A stretch of 12,696 nucleotides of DNA from Sphingomonadales bacterium (GTDB taxonomy: Bacteria; Pseudomonadota; Alphaproteobacteria; Sphingomonadales; Sphingomonadaceae): assembly GCA_027489295.1 (NCBI GenBank), contig JAIYAA010000203.1, positions 1 to 12,696 of the forward strand. The letters are read 5' to 3'. The notes beneath the pieces are model-generated. The model saw only the letters and a list, made by a program, of their open reading frames with translations. It was not told the DNA's origin and ran no database searches. Both the position numbers and the translations under genes were made by a program. This document shows positions 6,357-12,696 of this stretch, piece after piece. Within the stretch, counting starts at the first letter, position 1, and each line of letters starts with the position of its first letter.

Positions 6357-8918
6357 TTATCTGGAAAGTTGGTACAGCCACTTCCCGTCAAAGATGATTT
6401 CCTTCAGCCCGTCAACCGTGTCGCGCCAGCGGCGAGGTCGCACCGGCATGGGCATGGCTGTCGCGTCCGATGACCGTTCGGCCAACCATTGTTGCGCGGT
6501 ATCCGCGATCGCTGCAGGGTCCTGCCGGTCGGGGAAAAACATTGCGTTGCCGTGCGTCACCTCACGGAAAACCGGAATGTCGCGCGCGAGAACCGGAAGG
6601 CCATGCTGCGCGGCTTCCACCAGGGGGAGGCCAAAGCCCTCCGCCTCGGATGCGGCGATAAGGCAATCGCTTTGCGCGAAAATGCGATCCAGATACTCGT
6701 CGGTGATTCCGTGGAGCCAGAATAGCCGCCGGCCATATTCCGAGTGCCCGCGCAATTCGGCATCGAATTTCCCCATCTTCCAACCCCAGCGACCAACGAT
6801 CGCTAGATTGGCGTCAATGCCTTGCTTCCAAAGCAACTCGAATGCCGCAAGCGTCTGTCGATGACCCTTTCGGGGCTCGAGGGTCCCGAGCATCAGCAGC
6901 GTCGGTCGTGCGCCCAGTTCCGCAAGGACGGAGGCGGCGCTCTCGGGTAGCCCAAGGCTGGGAGCCGATCGTGCTATGTCTGTTCCCAAGTGGGAAAATC
7001 CGATCCGGTAGGGTCGATGGCCCTCCTGCAGGCGCGGGAGGACAAATGCGCGCACGTCATCGGCGACAGCCTTGGACGAGCATAGCACGCCGTCAGCGGT
7101 TGCTACGGTGTCCATCAACTCGCGAAACTCTTCCACGCCGCCTGCGGAAAACCATTCGGGCCGCTGCAGGGGGATGAGGTCGTGCACGAAGAAGTACACC
7201 TGCACGCCCATGTCGCGCAGATATCTTATATACTGTCGATGGTTGATGGCCATGCGCGGGGCCAAGTCGAGGAAAAGCAGGACGTCGCCAGGCTTGAACG
7301 CGACATAATCATCGGCGAACGGCGCATCGCGCCCCAATGCCTTGCGCTTGTACCCGTTCGCCCGATAGAAGTTTTCATGGTCGGTCTTCGCGTATACGAG
7401 CTCGACATCGTACCCGAGCGGTGGGAGATCCAACATCTCCGTGGCCACGGCGCGCGTCACCCGCTGGATTCCTGAACGGTCATCCTGTTGGACTACCGAA
7501 CTGACATCGAGATAGAAGGTCGGCTTGCCCGCGGGGGGGAGGCTCTCATCGAGCATACGCGCCAAAGACGACAGTTGGTCGCCATCGAGCGCCGGTACGA
7601 AAGGCCGCATGGCGTTGATTGCTTTCCGGATCGGCTCTCCCGCATAGCCCGATGGTTTGATTGTTCGTGACTCGAGAGCGTCCTGACAGATTGCCAGAAA
7701 CTCTTTCGCCGCCTTTGCCCATGAAAACTGCCGGGCGCGAGCAACACCTGCTTCGCGCAGGCGCGACCGGAAACTCTGGTCTTCAAAGACCTGCTGGATT
7801 TTCTGCGAAATTGCTTGGACGTCATAAGGATCGAACAATGCTTCTGGGTTCGCGATGACTTCCGCGACTCCAGATTGGTTGGATCCGATAACAGCTGCTC
7901 CGCAGGCCATGGCTTCGAGCGCCGGGAGGCCAAACCCTTCAAATGTAGAGGGAAAGACGAAACAGACGCTGCCAGCTAGGAGCGCCGGCAGATCTTCGTC
8001 TGCGATAAAGCCCGGCGTCAGAACCTTATTTCCATTTAGTCCCAGAGCGGCGACCTTGCTTGCCAATTCATTGTGTGAATCGCCATATGGGTCATATTTG
8101 AAAGAGCGACCGCCAAGTACAAGAGATAGATTTTCCTTAGTTTTCTTGCTGAGTATACTATATCCCTCCAAAAGACGGGGAATATTTTTGCAAGGATCTC
8201 CACCCCCAAAATAGAAAACGTAATCACCCTCTATGCCATACTTGGCACGCACAGCCGAAATCTCATCTGGATAAATTCCGGGTCGGAATACATGCGTATC
8301 GAACCCTGAATGAATGACGCGAATCTTGTCCTCTGATAGCCCGAGAATATCCAGCATATCTTGCTTTGTTGCTTCGGAAACGGTTAAGACAACATCGCTG
8401 TCCGCCGCATAACGCACCTTTTCTTCGTACCAATCTCGTACGTTTGTATCCGATAGAAGTTCTTCTTCGAAATGATACGGGATTAGGTCATGTAGCGTCG
8501 TGAGATAGACGGCATCCGATTCACCTGTCCTTACGCAGGTGATCGACGGGTCGGAAAATCCTTCTTGAAGGTTCGGGGAAAAAATGATGTCGGGCTGAAA
8601 GGAGTTGAGGAACGTTTGCCAGGCGATTTCCGCGACGCGGATAACCTCTGGCTTGGGTCGATCAATCTGACGCCCGACCGCGAATTGGGTCCGCAGGTGA
8701 TTGCGGAACACGACCATGCGTTCAGCGGGGACCCGGCCCGAAAATTCCTGGCGCAGGCGCTCGATCGAGCCACCCAACGCGCCGTTGAATGCTAGAAAGA
8801 TTTCAGCGCCATGGTCGAGATCAAATAGTGCGTGCACCAGATTGTTGGTGTAGCGTCCGACGCCCCGAGTTGCGGAGAATGGCGATTGGCACGCCTGCAT
8901 GTCGATAATAATGCGCAC
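6357..8918 (-). CDS. Tandem (bifunctional) GT4-family glycosyltransferase
   Basis: An 853-residue protein with two complete GT-B glycosyltransferase units. Unit 1 (about 1-415) starts MRIIIDMQAC, carries RGVGRYTNNL, LHDLIPYHF (142-150), the donor-site FYFGGGDPCKN (235-245) and E-x7-E motif EGFGLPALE (E327/E335). Unit 2 (about 465-850) carries RSGIQRVTRA (481-490), VHDLIPLQRPEWF (578-590), GTLEPRKGH (678-686) and EGFGLPLVE (E760/E768), and is paralogous to the enzyme at 348-1625. Two intact motif sets suggest two sequential transfers, as in WbdA/WbdB-type polymerising mannosyltransferases, though donor and linkage cannot be read. Translation starts at GTG 8918, with GAGGGG seven bases upstream; the IIID strand that opens the fold requires this start. 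It begins three bases after the upstream stop. Unit 1 DNA around 8101-8220 is AT-rich (23 and 26 G+C per 60), while unit 2 at 7021-7080 has 41 of 60. Confidence 0.92.
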   Translation of the reverse strand: MRIIIDMQACQSPFSATRGVGRYTNNLVHALFDLDHGAEIFLAFNGALGGSIERLRQEFSGRVPAERMVVFRNHLRTQFAVGRQIDRPKPEVIRVAEIAWQTFLNSFQPDIIFSPNLQEGFSDPSITCVRTGESDAVYLTTLHDLIPYHFEEELLSDTNVRDWYEEKVRYAADSDVVLTVSEATKQDMLDILGLSEDKIRVIHSGFDTHVFRPGIYPDEISAVRAKYGIEGDYVFYFGGGDPCKNIPRLLEGYSILSKKTKENLSLVLGGRSFKYDPYGDSHNELASKVAALGLNGNKVLTPGFIADEDLPALLAGSVCFVFPSTFEGFGLPALEAMACGAAVIGSNQSGVAEVIANPEALFDPYDVQAISQKIQQVFEDQSFRSRLREAGVARARQFSWAKAAKEFLAICQDALESRTIKPSGYAGEPIRKAINAMRPFVPALDGDQLSSLARMLDESLPPAGKPTFYLDVSSVVQQDDRSGIQRVTRAVATEMLDLPPLGYDVELVYAKTDHENFYRANGYKRKALGRDAPFADDYVAFKPGDVLLFLDLAPRMAINHRQYIRYLRDMGVQVYFFVHDLIPLQRPEWFSAGGVEEFRELMDTVATADGVLCSSKAVADDVRAFVLPRLQEGHRPYRIGFSHLGTDIARSAPSLGLPESAASVLAELGARPTLLMLGTLEPRKGHRQTLAAFELLWKQGIDANLAIVGRWGWKMGKFDAELRGHSEYGRRLFWLHGITDEYLDRIFAQSDCLIAASEAEGFGLPLVEAAQHGLPVLARDIPVFREVTHGNAMFFPDRQDPAAIADTAQQWLAERSSDATAMPMPVRPRRWRDTVDGLKEIIFDGKWLYQLSR

Positions 8919-8921
8919 GCC

Positions 8922-9389
8922 TTAACCCCTCAACTCGTTGAAAATTTCTATTCCGCGCGGTGACAGCCAACTGGCGGCTTCGTTGGCTTCGACTTGGGAA
9001 TGTCGCAAGCGCTGCTCGCGCAGTGCTGCCTCGTTTGCGGCGATTTGAACGAGCTCGCTACAGCGCGCCTCTAGGCTCCAGATCCGCTTGAGGGTCTCAT
9101 CCGAACGGCGCGCCCATCCGGTGCGGCTAAGCCAGCGGCCGGCGTAACTGTGGTCGATCAACCACTGCCATATGATCGCTCTTCGCAATCCGGTGACGCG
9201 TACGCCGAGCCGCCGGGCTTCGCTCGATCTGGCCATTCCCCGCACGACACGCAGACGCGACCGTCCCCTCTGCAGCATGTTGATGTGGTGCAGATAGCCT
9301 TCCTCATCCGGTTCGCGTCCAAGGATGAGATGGTAGCAATTAAGTACGAATTGCTCATCAGTACATTCAAATAAAGCATTGAGCTGCAT
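8922..9389 (-). CDS. Small stand-alone DUF4214 protein
   Basis: 155 residues. Residues about 12-60 are a DUF4214 domain (FVLNCYHLILGREPDEEGY, then a helix and SSEAR), the pattern L-G-R-x-P-D-x-x-G being diagnostic. The rest is helical: a tryptophan- and arginine-rich stretch (about 85-108), then a possible coiled coil (about 109-143) and the end SPRGIEIFNELRG. No catalytic motif, signal peptide or membrane span is visible. Its ATG overlaps the stop of the upstream GT9 gene by one base (TGATG at 9391-9387), and its TAA is three bases before the tandem glycosyltransferase GTG, so it is co-translated between two glycosyltransferases. A role as an adaptor or scaffold for those enzymes is my inference; DUF4214 has no assigned function that I know of. 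Confidence 0.85.
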   Translation of the reverse strand: MQLNALFECTDEQFVLNCYHLILGREPDEEGYLHHINMLQRGRSRLRVVRGMARSSEARRLGVRVTGLRRAIIWQWLIDHSYAGRWLSRTGWARRSDETLKRIWSLEARCSELVQIAANEAALREQRLRHSQVEANEAASWLSPRGIEIFNELRG

Positions 9390-11278
9390 CAGTCGAGAGC
9401 CCCTTCGATTTCTGATTCAGGATGCTGATTCTCTATGGAGCTGCCGGCGTAGAGGCGCTCAAGTTCAGACCATGCCATGGATACGCTAATTTCCGTCAGG
9501 CATCGAACTTCAAATCGACAGTCCTTGCGCAAATTTATGTGGCAGTACGAGCATGGAGTCTGCGAATGAACGATTGACACATTGGGGCCGACCGGCTGCC
9601 ACACACGCGGGTCGCTCACGCCCGCATAAATACAAAGTGTAGGGGTTCCGAGCAGGGCTGCAAGATGGCCGCTGCCGGTGTCGTTTCCGACAAAGAGAGC
9701 TGCCCCGTTGATTACAGCTGCTAGATCGGTCAGGGCGCCGCCCGTTATGTCCGCGCAGTCTTCATCGCTGAATTGCGCGGCGATAGCAGCATTGACCTCT
9801 CGTTCCCCCTTGGATCCGACCAGCACGAGGCCGACCTTCCACGTATCGAGCGCCTTGCGCATGAGTGCTGTGAAGTTTTCGGCATCCCACGTGCGGTTTG
9901 GCGATCCTGCACCTGGTGCGAAGATCACGTAAGGACGCTCTTGAAATGGCAGAACGACATCCGTCTTGATCAGCTTGCGAATCGGGTGCGCGGAGGGCGG
10001 CAACAGCGTCTCCACGACTATCGCTGCCAAGGCTACCAGCCGTGACTCCGCGTGCATCTGATCGCGATGCTCAGCAGGCACTTCGAGAAGGAAGAGGTCG
10101 AGGGGGGGCGTCAGTGGTGCCGAGCTATAAGGAGATGCAAATCCCGCCCGCAGCGTGCTTTCAATTCGAGACAGAATAGGCCGTGTGTCGGCGTCGTGCC
10201 GCAAATCGATCGCAAGATCAAAGGCGCCGAGCCCTAGCTCCCTGATACCATCGCATCGTGAGGCCCAATCCTTCGAATCCCAATCAAACTCCTCTTCTCC
10301 GGTTTTTGCGGTGAAAAAGCTGTAGGCGCGGACGTCATCGAAGATGCCGAGTTGCTTGGCGAGGGTTACATTCCACGGCCCGCACACGAGCGTGATATGC
10401 GCTTGAGGCCACGCCTCCCGCAACATAACCATGGCACGCACGCTGGTGAAGAAGTCGCCTATATGGTCCAGTTTGAGCAGCAGGATGCGCCGGATTGGCA
10501 GCGTGCCCGCCCACGCCTTTGCCGAGATGGCGACGTTGCCCGTGATTTTATCCGATTCCCCGGTCGCTGCTGGCGTCTTGGCCAATGCCGCGACGCCCAA
10601 TTGGCCCGCGTCCGCGCTTTCGGGCATGAAGCCTTCCGCTAACTTCACTCCCAAAGGCAGCTGTCGGAATTCGGAAAAACTTCCCTCGATCCGGGCTAGT
10701 GCATCACGCACGCTCCGTATTTCTCCGCTGCGCTGAGAAGGGAATACGAAGCGGCGTAGCAATGGAATTTTGGACAATGAAGATTGGGCGATCGCCCGAT
10801 CGATCTCGGCCAGATCGGCGTGTACCGTGCGGCCCTCGTCGGAAGTCCTAAGTTCGCGCAGCACCGCTTGTCGACTGCGGCCATCCCGCAACAATGCCGA
10901 ATAAGAAGATAGACCGTCTTCGTCCGCATTGCGCCGTAAGATAGTTCGATAAGCAAGCTTGATGAAGGCAAGATCTTCTAGTCGGGAAAGCTCGTCCAGG
11001 ATATAGGGATTGATCCCGCGATCGATGACGTTCCGCAGTACGGCCGGTATGGGCCGCTGCTTTTCTCGCGCTTCTCCCGATCCGGAGATCTCCTGGAGAA
11101 CACCGGACCGGCCGAAGCCGTCCCGAAGCTTTTGTAGGTAGCTACGCCGGCCGTCAGCGTCGATCTCGCGTCCCAGAAAAAGCCAATAAACGGCCTGCAA
11201 GAAGCGCAGATCATCCTTGGCGAACAGCGCTCTTAGAAAAAGATTGCTGTCCCGATCAAACGGTGCCGCTCTTACCAC
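9389..11278 (-). CDS. Double-DUF4214 / GT9-family glycosyltransferase (heptosyltransferase-like)
   Basis: 629 residues. Two DUF4214 domains come first: about 24-75 (YWLFLGREIDADGRRSY) and 103-152 (YRTILRRNADEDGLSSY, where the usual G-R-E-P-D is altered to R-R-N-A-D). After a linker with a low-complexity alanine-rich stretch (about 210-255), residues 262-610 form a family 9 glycosyltransferase: RILLLKLDHIGDFFTSVRA opens the first Rossmann fold, APGAGSPNRTW (454-464) and FVGNDTGSGHLAALLG (529-544) mark the donor domain, and a cysteine set C576, C579, C587, C593 closes it, as in many heptosyltransferase relatives. GT9 enzymes commonly use ADP-heptose, but the donor here is unknown. The start is GTG 11278, supported by GAGGA seven bases upstream. 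The stop overlaps the next ATG by one base. The double DUF4214 front on a GT9 enzyme is uncommon in my experience. Confidence 0.9.
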   Translation of the reverse strand: MVRAAPFDRDSNLFLRALFAKDDLRFLQAVYWLFLGREIDADGRRSYLQKLRDGFGRSGVLQEISGSGEAREKQRPIPAVLRNVIDRGINPYILDELSRLEDLAFIKLAYRTILRRNADEDGLSSYSALLRDGRSRQAVLRELRTSDEGRTVHADLAEIDRAIAQSSLSKIPLLRRFVFPSQRSGEIRSVRDALARIEGSFSEFRQLPLGVKLAEGFMPESADAGQLGVAALAKTPAATGESDKITGNVAISAKAWAGTLPIRRILLLKLDHIGDFFTSVRAMVMLREAWPQAHITLVCGPWNVTLAKQLGIFDDVRAYSFFTAKTGEEEFDWDSKDWASRCDGIRELGLGAFDLAIDLRHDADTRPILSRIESTLRAGFASPYSSAPLTPPLDLFLLEVPAEHRDQMHAESRLVALAAIVVETLLPPSAHPIRKLIKTDVVLPFQERPYVIFAPGAGSPNRTWDAENFTALMRKALDTWKVGLVLVGSKGEREVNAAIAAQFSDEDCADITGGALTDLAAVINGAALFVGNDTGSGHLAALLGTPTLCIYAGVSDPRVWQPVGPNVSIVHSQTPCSYCHINLRKDCRFEVRCLTEISVSMAWSELERLYAGSSIENQHPESEIEGALD

Positions 11279-11400
11279 AAAAAATCCTCAAACCTGTATC
11301 GCCACAACCGTGACATCGCTTCCCGTTGATACGATAGCAAGACACATGGAATTGTCTGCGCTTTGAACAAGAATGTTCAGCACATGTATGCGATTATGAA
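11279..11400 (-). other. 122-bp gap with a palindromic element
   Basis: This is the gap between the methyltransferase stop and the GT9 start, long for an operon in which other genes touch. It contains GAACAAGAATGTTC at 11365-11378, a perfect 5-bp inverted repeat around four bases that could be an operator half-site pair or a small hairpin. No clear -35/-10 pair and no terminator are seen. The GT9 ribosome binding site GAGGA lies at its lower-coordinate end. Confidence 0.35.
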
Positions 11401-12255
11401 TTAGGCCAATTGCCACGACGGTGGCGTGATCTTCTCGATAACGAGCTCAATTTCATAAGCGCCGGACGAGTGGGAATCCGGGCCGATAGAATAGTCGAAA
11501 TCAGTATCGTTCTCGCAAAGATGGCGCACGCGATATGAGTTCACCACCAATGACTGCTCGAAAGAGGCTAGGAACGTCGATGGTGTGTACATCCGCTTGT
11601 GGTCTGCATTCCAGCGCGATGGCAGAGAAACTCGTTTTTCATACAGCGCTTGGCTCGGGACCATGCAAACGATGAAGCCGCCAACTTTCAGTACTCGGAA
11701 CCAGTCGCGAATAGCGGCATGATCGTCTGGGATGTGCTCCAGGCAGTGACTGGAGAACACGGTGTCCACCGAGCCGTCGTCAAACGGGAGCGTGATGCCA
11801 TCATAACCGGGATAATCCAAATCGATACCAATTGCGCCTTGGATCGCCGTCTTGCGCTCGGGGTTTTCATACCCGGTGAAGCCAACGTCTAGAACAACCG
11901 ATCCACGGCAATAGCGATCTAGAAATCCCGAAAGGAGGCGCTGGCGGTACGATCTTCCCGCCTCGCCAGGAGGGCTATAATCCGACGGGAAGGCTGAGCG
12001 AAGGCCCTCGGGGCCTTCACGCTCGACGACGAACTGCCGCACCCTCGCCATCTCGCGCTCGCGGTATTCGGGCGATGACAGAAATGTTTCGAGGAGCGTG
12101 TCTATTGGAGTGCCCTCTCGATGCCGCTGGGCGTGGGCTTTCAGCCCATCCGGGTCTGGCTCGCGCCCCAGTATCGCGCGATACAAAGCCGTAACGAATT
12201 TCGTGGACTCGTCCGAAAATGTCAAATTGGAAGCATCCGTTGTATTCGAATTCAT
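11401..12255 (-). CDS. DUF4214 / class I SAM-dependent methyltransferase fusion
   Basis: 284 residues. Residues about 18-68 are a DUF4214 domain (LYRAILGREPDPDGLKAH, ending SSPEYRERE). Residues about 108-275 form a Rossmann methyltransferase: motif I VVLDVGFTGYENP (120-132), acidic post-I strand IGIDLD (142-147), LPFDDGSVDTVFSSHCLEHIPDD (in 156-178) and VLKVGGFIVCMVP (188-200), matching Methyltransf_11-type enzymes. Motif I is degenerate, with F-T-G replacing the usual G-x-G, but keeps the acidic D123; activity is plausible but not assured. The likely role is methylation of a sugar or glycan end, since it leads a polysaccharide operon. The ATG at 12255 is preceded by AAGGAG ten bases upstream. 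It is the first gene after the promoter at 12402-12430. Confidence 0.88.
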   Translation of the reverse strand: MNSNTTDASNLTFSDESTKFVTALYRAILGREPDPDGLKAHAQRHREGTPIDTLLETFLSSPEYREREMARVRQFVVEREGPEGLRSAFPSDYSPPGEAGRSYRQRLLSGFLDRYCRGSVVLDVGFTGYENPERKTAIQGAIGIDLDYPGYDGITLPFDDGSVDTVFSSHCLEHIPDDHAAIRDWFRVLKVGGFIVCMVPSQALYEKRVSLPSRWNADHKRMYTPSTFLASFEQSLVVNSYRVRHLCENDTDFDYSIGPDSHSSGAYEIELVIEKITPPSWQLA

Positions 12256-12577
12256 GCGAATTTCGCTCCTTCGCCGGCCGGTATAGCGGAGGGTGCCGGA
12301 AAGCGAAACCTCGTTCCGGCATTTGCTGCAAGCAGTGCCTCAGATGAAGTTTGATCCCTCTGAGTAGGGCCTTGCCGATCGCGAGAACAAAATTGCTATG
12401 AAAGATAGGTCACTGTACTCCCCATGTCAAAGGCGGTTATGTGTAAGCTTATTCTGAATACGTAGGCAATAAAACGTGCCATGTATATTTGCGTGATATG
12501 GGACCTATGTGACTTATTAATTGGCCTCATTAAACATATGTTGAAGTAAACTAAATGCCGAGTTGCGGAACCTGTAG
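12256..12577 (-). other. Regulatory upstream region of the operon
   Basis: About 320 bases without a gene, between the operon and the right IS. The half next to the methyltransferase is the presumed 5' leader, about 140 bases from the predicted start of transcription. It holds a hairpin with perfect arms GCCGGAA (12295-12301) and TTCCGGC (12314-12320) around a 12-base loop, lacking a T-run. Upstream of the promoter the DNA is strongly AT-rich (20 G+C in the 60 bases 12481-12540) and contains an inverted repeat TTAAT-N7-ATTAA at 12517-12533, a candidate regulator site. I see no gene on the plus strand. Confidence 0.5.
12402..12430 (-). promoter_or_regulatory. Sigma-70-type promoter for the polysaccharide operon
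   Basis: On the minus strand TTGACA (12430-12425) is followed after exactly 17 bases by TATCTT (12407-12402). The -35 box is a perfect consensus and the -10 matches at four of six. Transcription would begin near 12395 and leave a leader of about 140 bases before the methyltransferase ATG. This is the best promoter visible in the window and sits where an operon promoter is expected. Confidence 0.7.
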
Positions 12578-12607
12578 TGAGCAGCCCCTAGATTTCTGGA
12601 CGCCTTG
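12578..12607 (+). repeat. IS3-family left terminal inverted repeat (IRL)
   Basis: Starts TGAGCAGCCCCTAGATTTCT and matches the inverted copy at 226-255 in 28 of 30 positions. It lies 28 bases before the orfA start, the normal spacing for an IS3-family left end. The element extends to the right, out of the window. Confidence 0.85.
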
Positions 12608-12635
12608 GATCCTAATTTTGAGACAGGAGGCGACG

Positions 12636-12696
12636 ATGGGGAAGCCCAATTTCAGCGATGAGTTCAAGCGTGATGCGGTGGCCCAGATTACCGAGC
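12636..12696 (+). CDS. IS3-family transposase orfA (partial at window edge)
   Basis: ATG at 12636 is preceded by a perfect AGGAGG (12625-12630) five bases upstream. The 20 visible codons read MGKPNFSDEFKRDAVAQIT and then E. The pattern [KR]-x-[FY]-S-x-E-F-K-x-x-A-V is the standard N-terminus of IS3-family orfA, a helix-turn-helix protein that binds the element ends and frameshifts into orfB. The coding start directly follows the inverted repeat at 12578-12607. Whether the rest is intact is not visible. It reads rightward, opposite to the polysaccharide operon and in the same direction as the orfB remnant at the left edge. Confidence 0.9.
   Translation, partial: MGKPNFSDEFKRDAVAQITE

Noticed and set aside
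11365..11378. SOS/LexA box
   Set aside because: Alphaproteobacterial LexA sites are direct GTTC-N7-GTTC repeats; here GAAC and GTTC are inverted with N6, and the gene context is not DNA repair.
12295..12320. Rho-independent terminator or attenuator in the operon leader
   Set aside because: The stem is perfect for 7 bp but no T-run follows on either strand, so termination is not supported; described only as a hairpin.
12517..12533. CtrA-type box (TTAA-N7-TTAA)
   Set aside because: The two TTAA words are nine bases apart, not seven; kept only as an unspecific inverted repeat TTAAT-N7-ATTAA.
1..12696. CRISPR array, tRNA or rRNA genes
   Set aside because: No regularly spaced direct repeats and no tRNA- or rRNA-like sequence were seen on reading both strands.

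Overview
The window carries a surface-polysaccharide assembly and export locus, read entirely from the minus strand and bounded by insertion-sequence remnants. The organism is most likely an alphaproteobacterium, probably a sphingomonad. That guess rests on the mixed GC content, the DUF4214-tagged sugar enzymes, the ABC-type capsule exporter and the IS types; no housekeeping gene is present to confirm it.

Layout in the direction of transcription, right to left. A promoter with a perfect TTGACA box and 17-bp spacer (12402-12430) lies in an AT-rich upstream region. It is followed by a DUF4214-methyltransferase (12255-11401), a protein with two DUF4214 domains and a GT9 glycosyltransferase domain (11278-9389), a small DUF4214 protein (9389-8922) and an 853-residue tandem GT4 glycosyltransferase (8918-6357). 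Then comes the export machine: an outer-membrane polysaccharide export lipoprotein (6198-4990), a KpsE-like inner-membrane/periplasmic protein with an unusual N-terminal Ig-like repeat (4740-3139), a KpsM-type permease (3137-2340) and a KpsT-type ATPase (2343-1663). Last is a GT4 glycosyltransferase (1625-348) that is a paralogue of the C-terminal half of the 853-residue enzyme. Many junctions overlap or nearly touch (TGATG, ATGA, 1-3 nt gaps), as expected of an operon. Two longer gaps, before the export lipoprotein and before the KpsE-like gene, hold hairpin-forming sequence and possibly secondary signals.

The edges are mobile DNA. At the left, the 3' end of an IS630-family transposase (1-108) abuts the orfB tail and right inverted repeat (226-255) of an IS3-family element. 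At the right, the left inverted repeat (12578-12607) and orfA start (12636) of the same IS3 type begin. The two 30-bp IS3 ends match at 28 positions and belong to elements in the same orientation, so the whole 12.3-kb locus sits between direct IS3-family copies, like the cargo of a composite transposon. At the left IS3 end a further operon gene with a strong ribosome binding site appears to be cut off after eight codons.

Working model (inference): the glycosyltransferases and methyltransferase build and decorate a glycan in the cytoplasm; KpsM/KpsT export it across the inner membrane; the KpsE-like protein and the outer-membrane lipoprotein carry it to the surface. The most unusual features are four DUF4214 copies spread over three different proteins and the adhesin-type repeat on the cytoplasmic end of the KpsE-like protein. 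No recognisable initiating enzyme (KpsC/KpsS type or a polyprenyl-phosphate transferase) is in the window.
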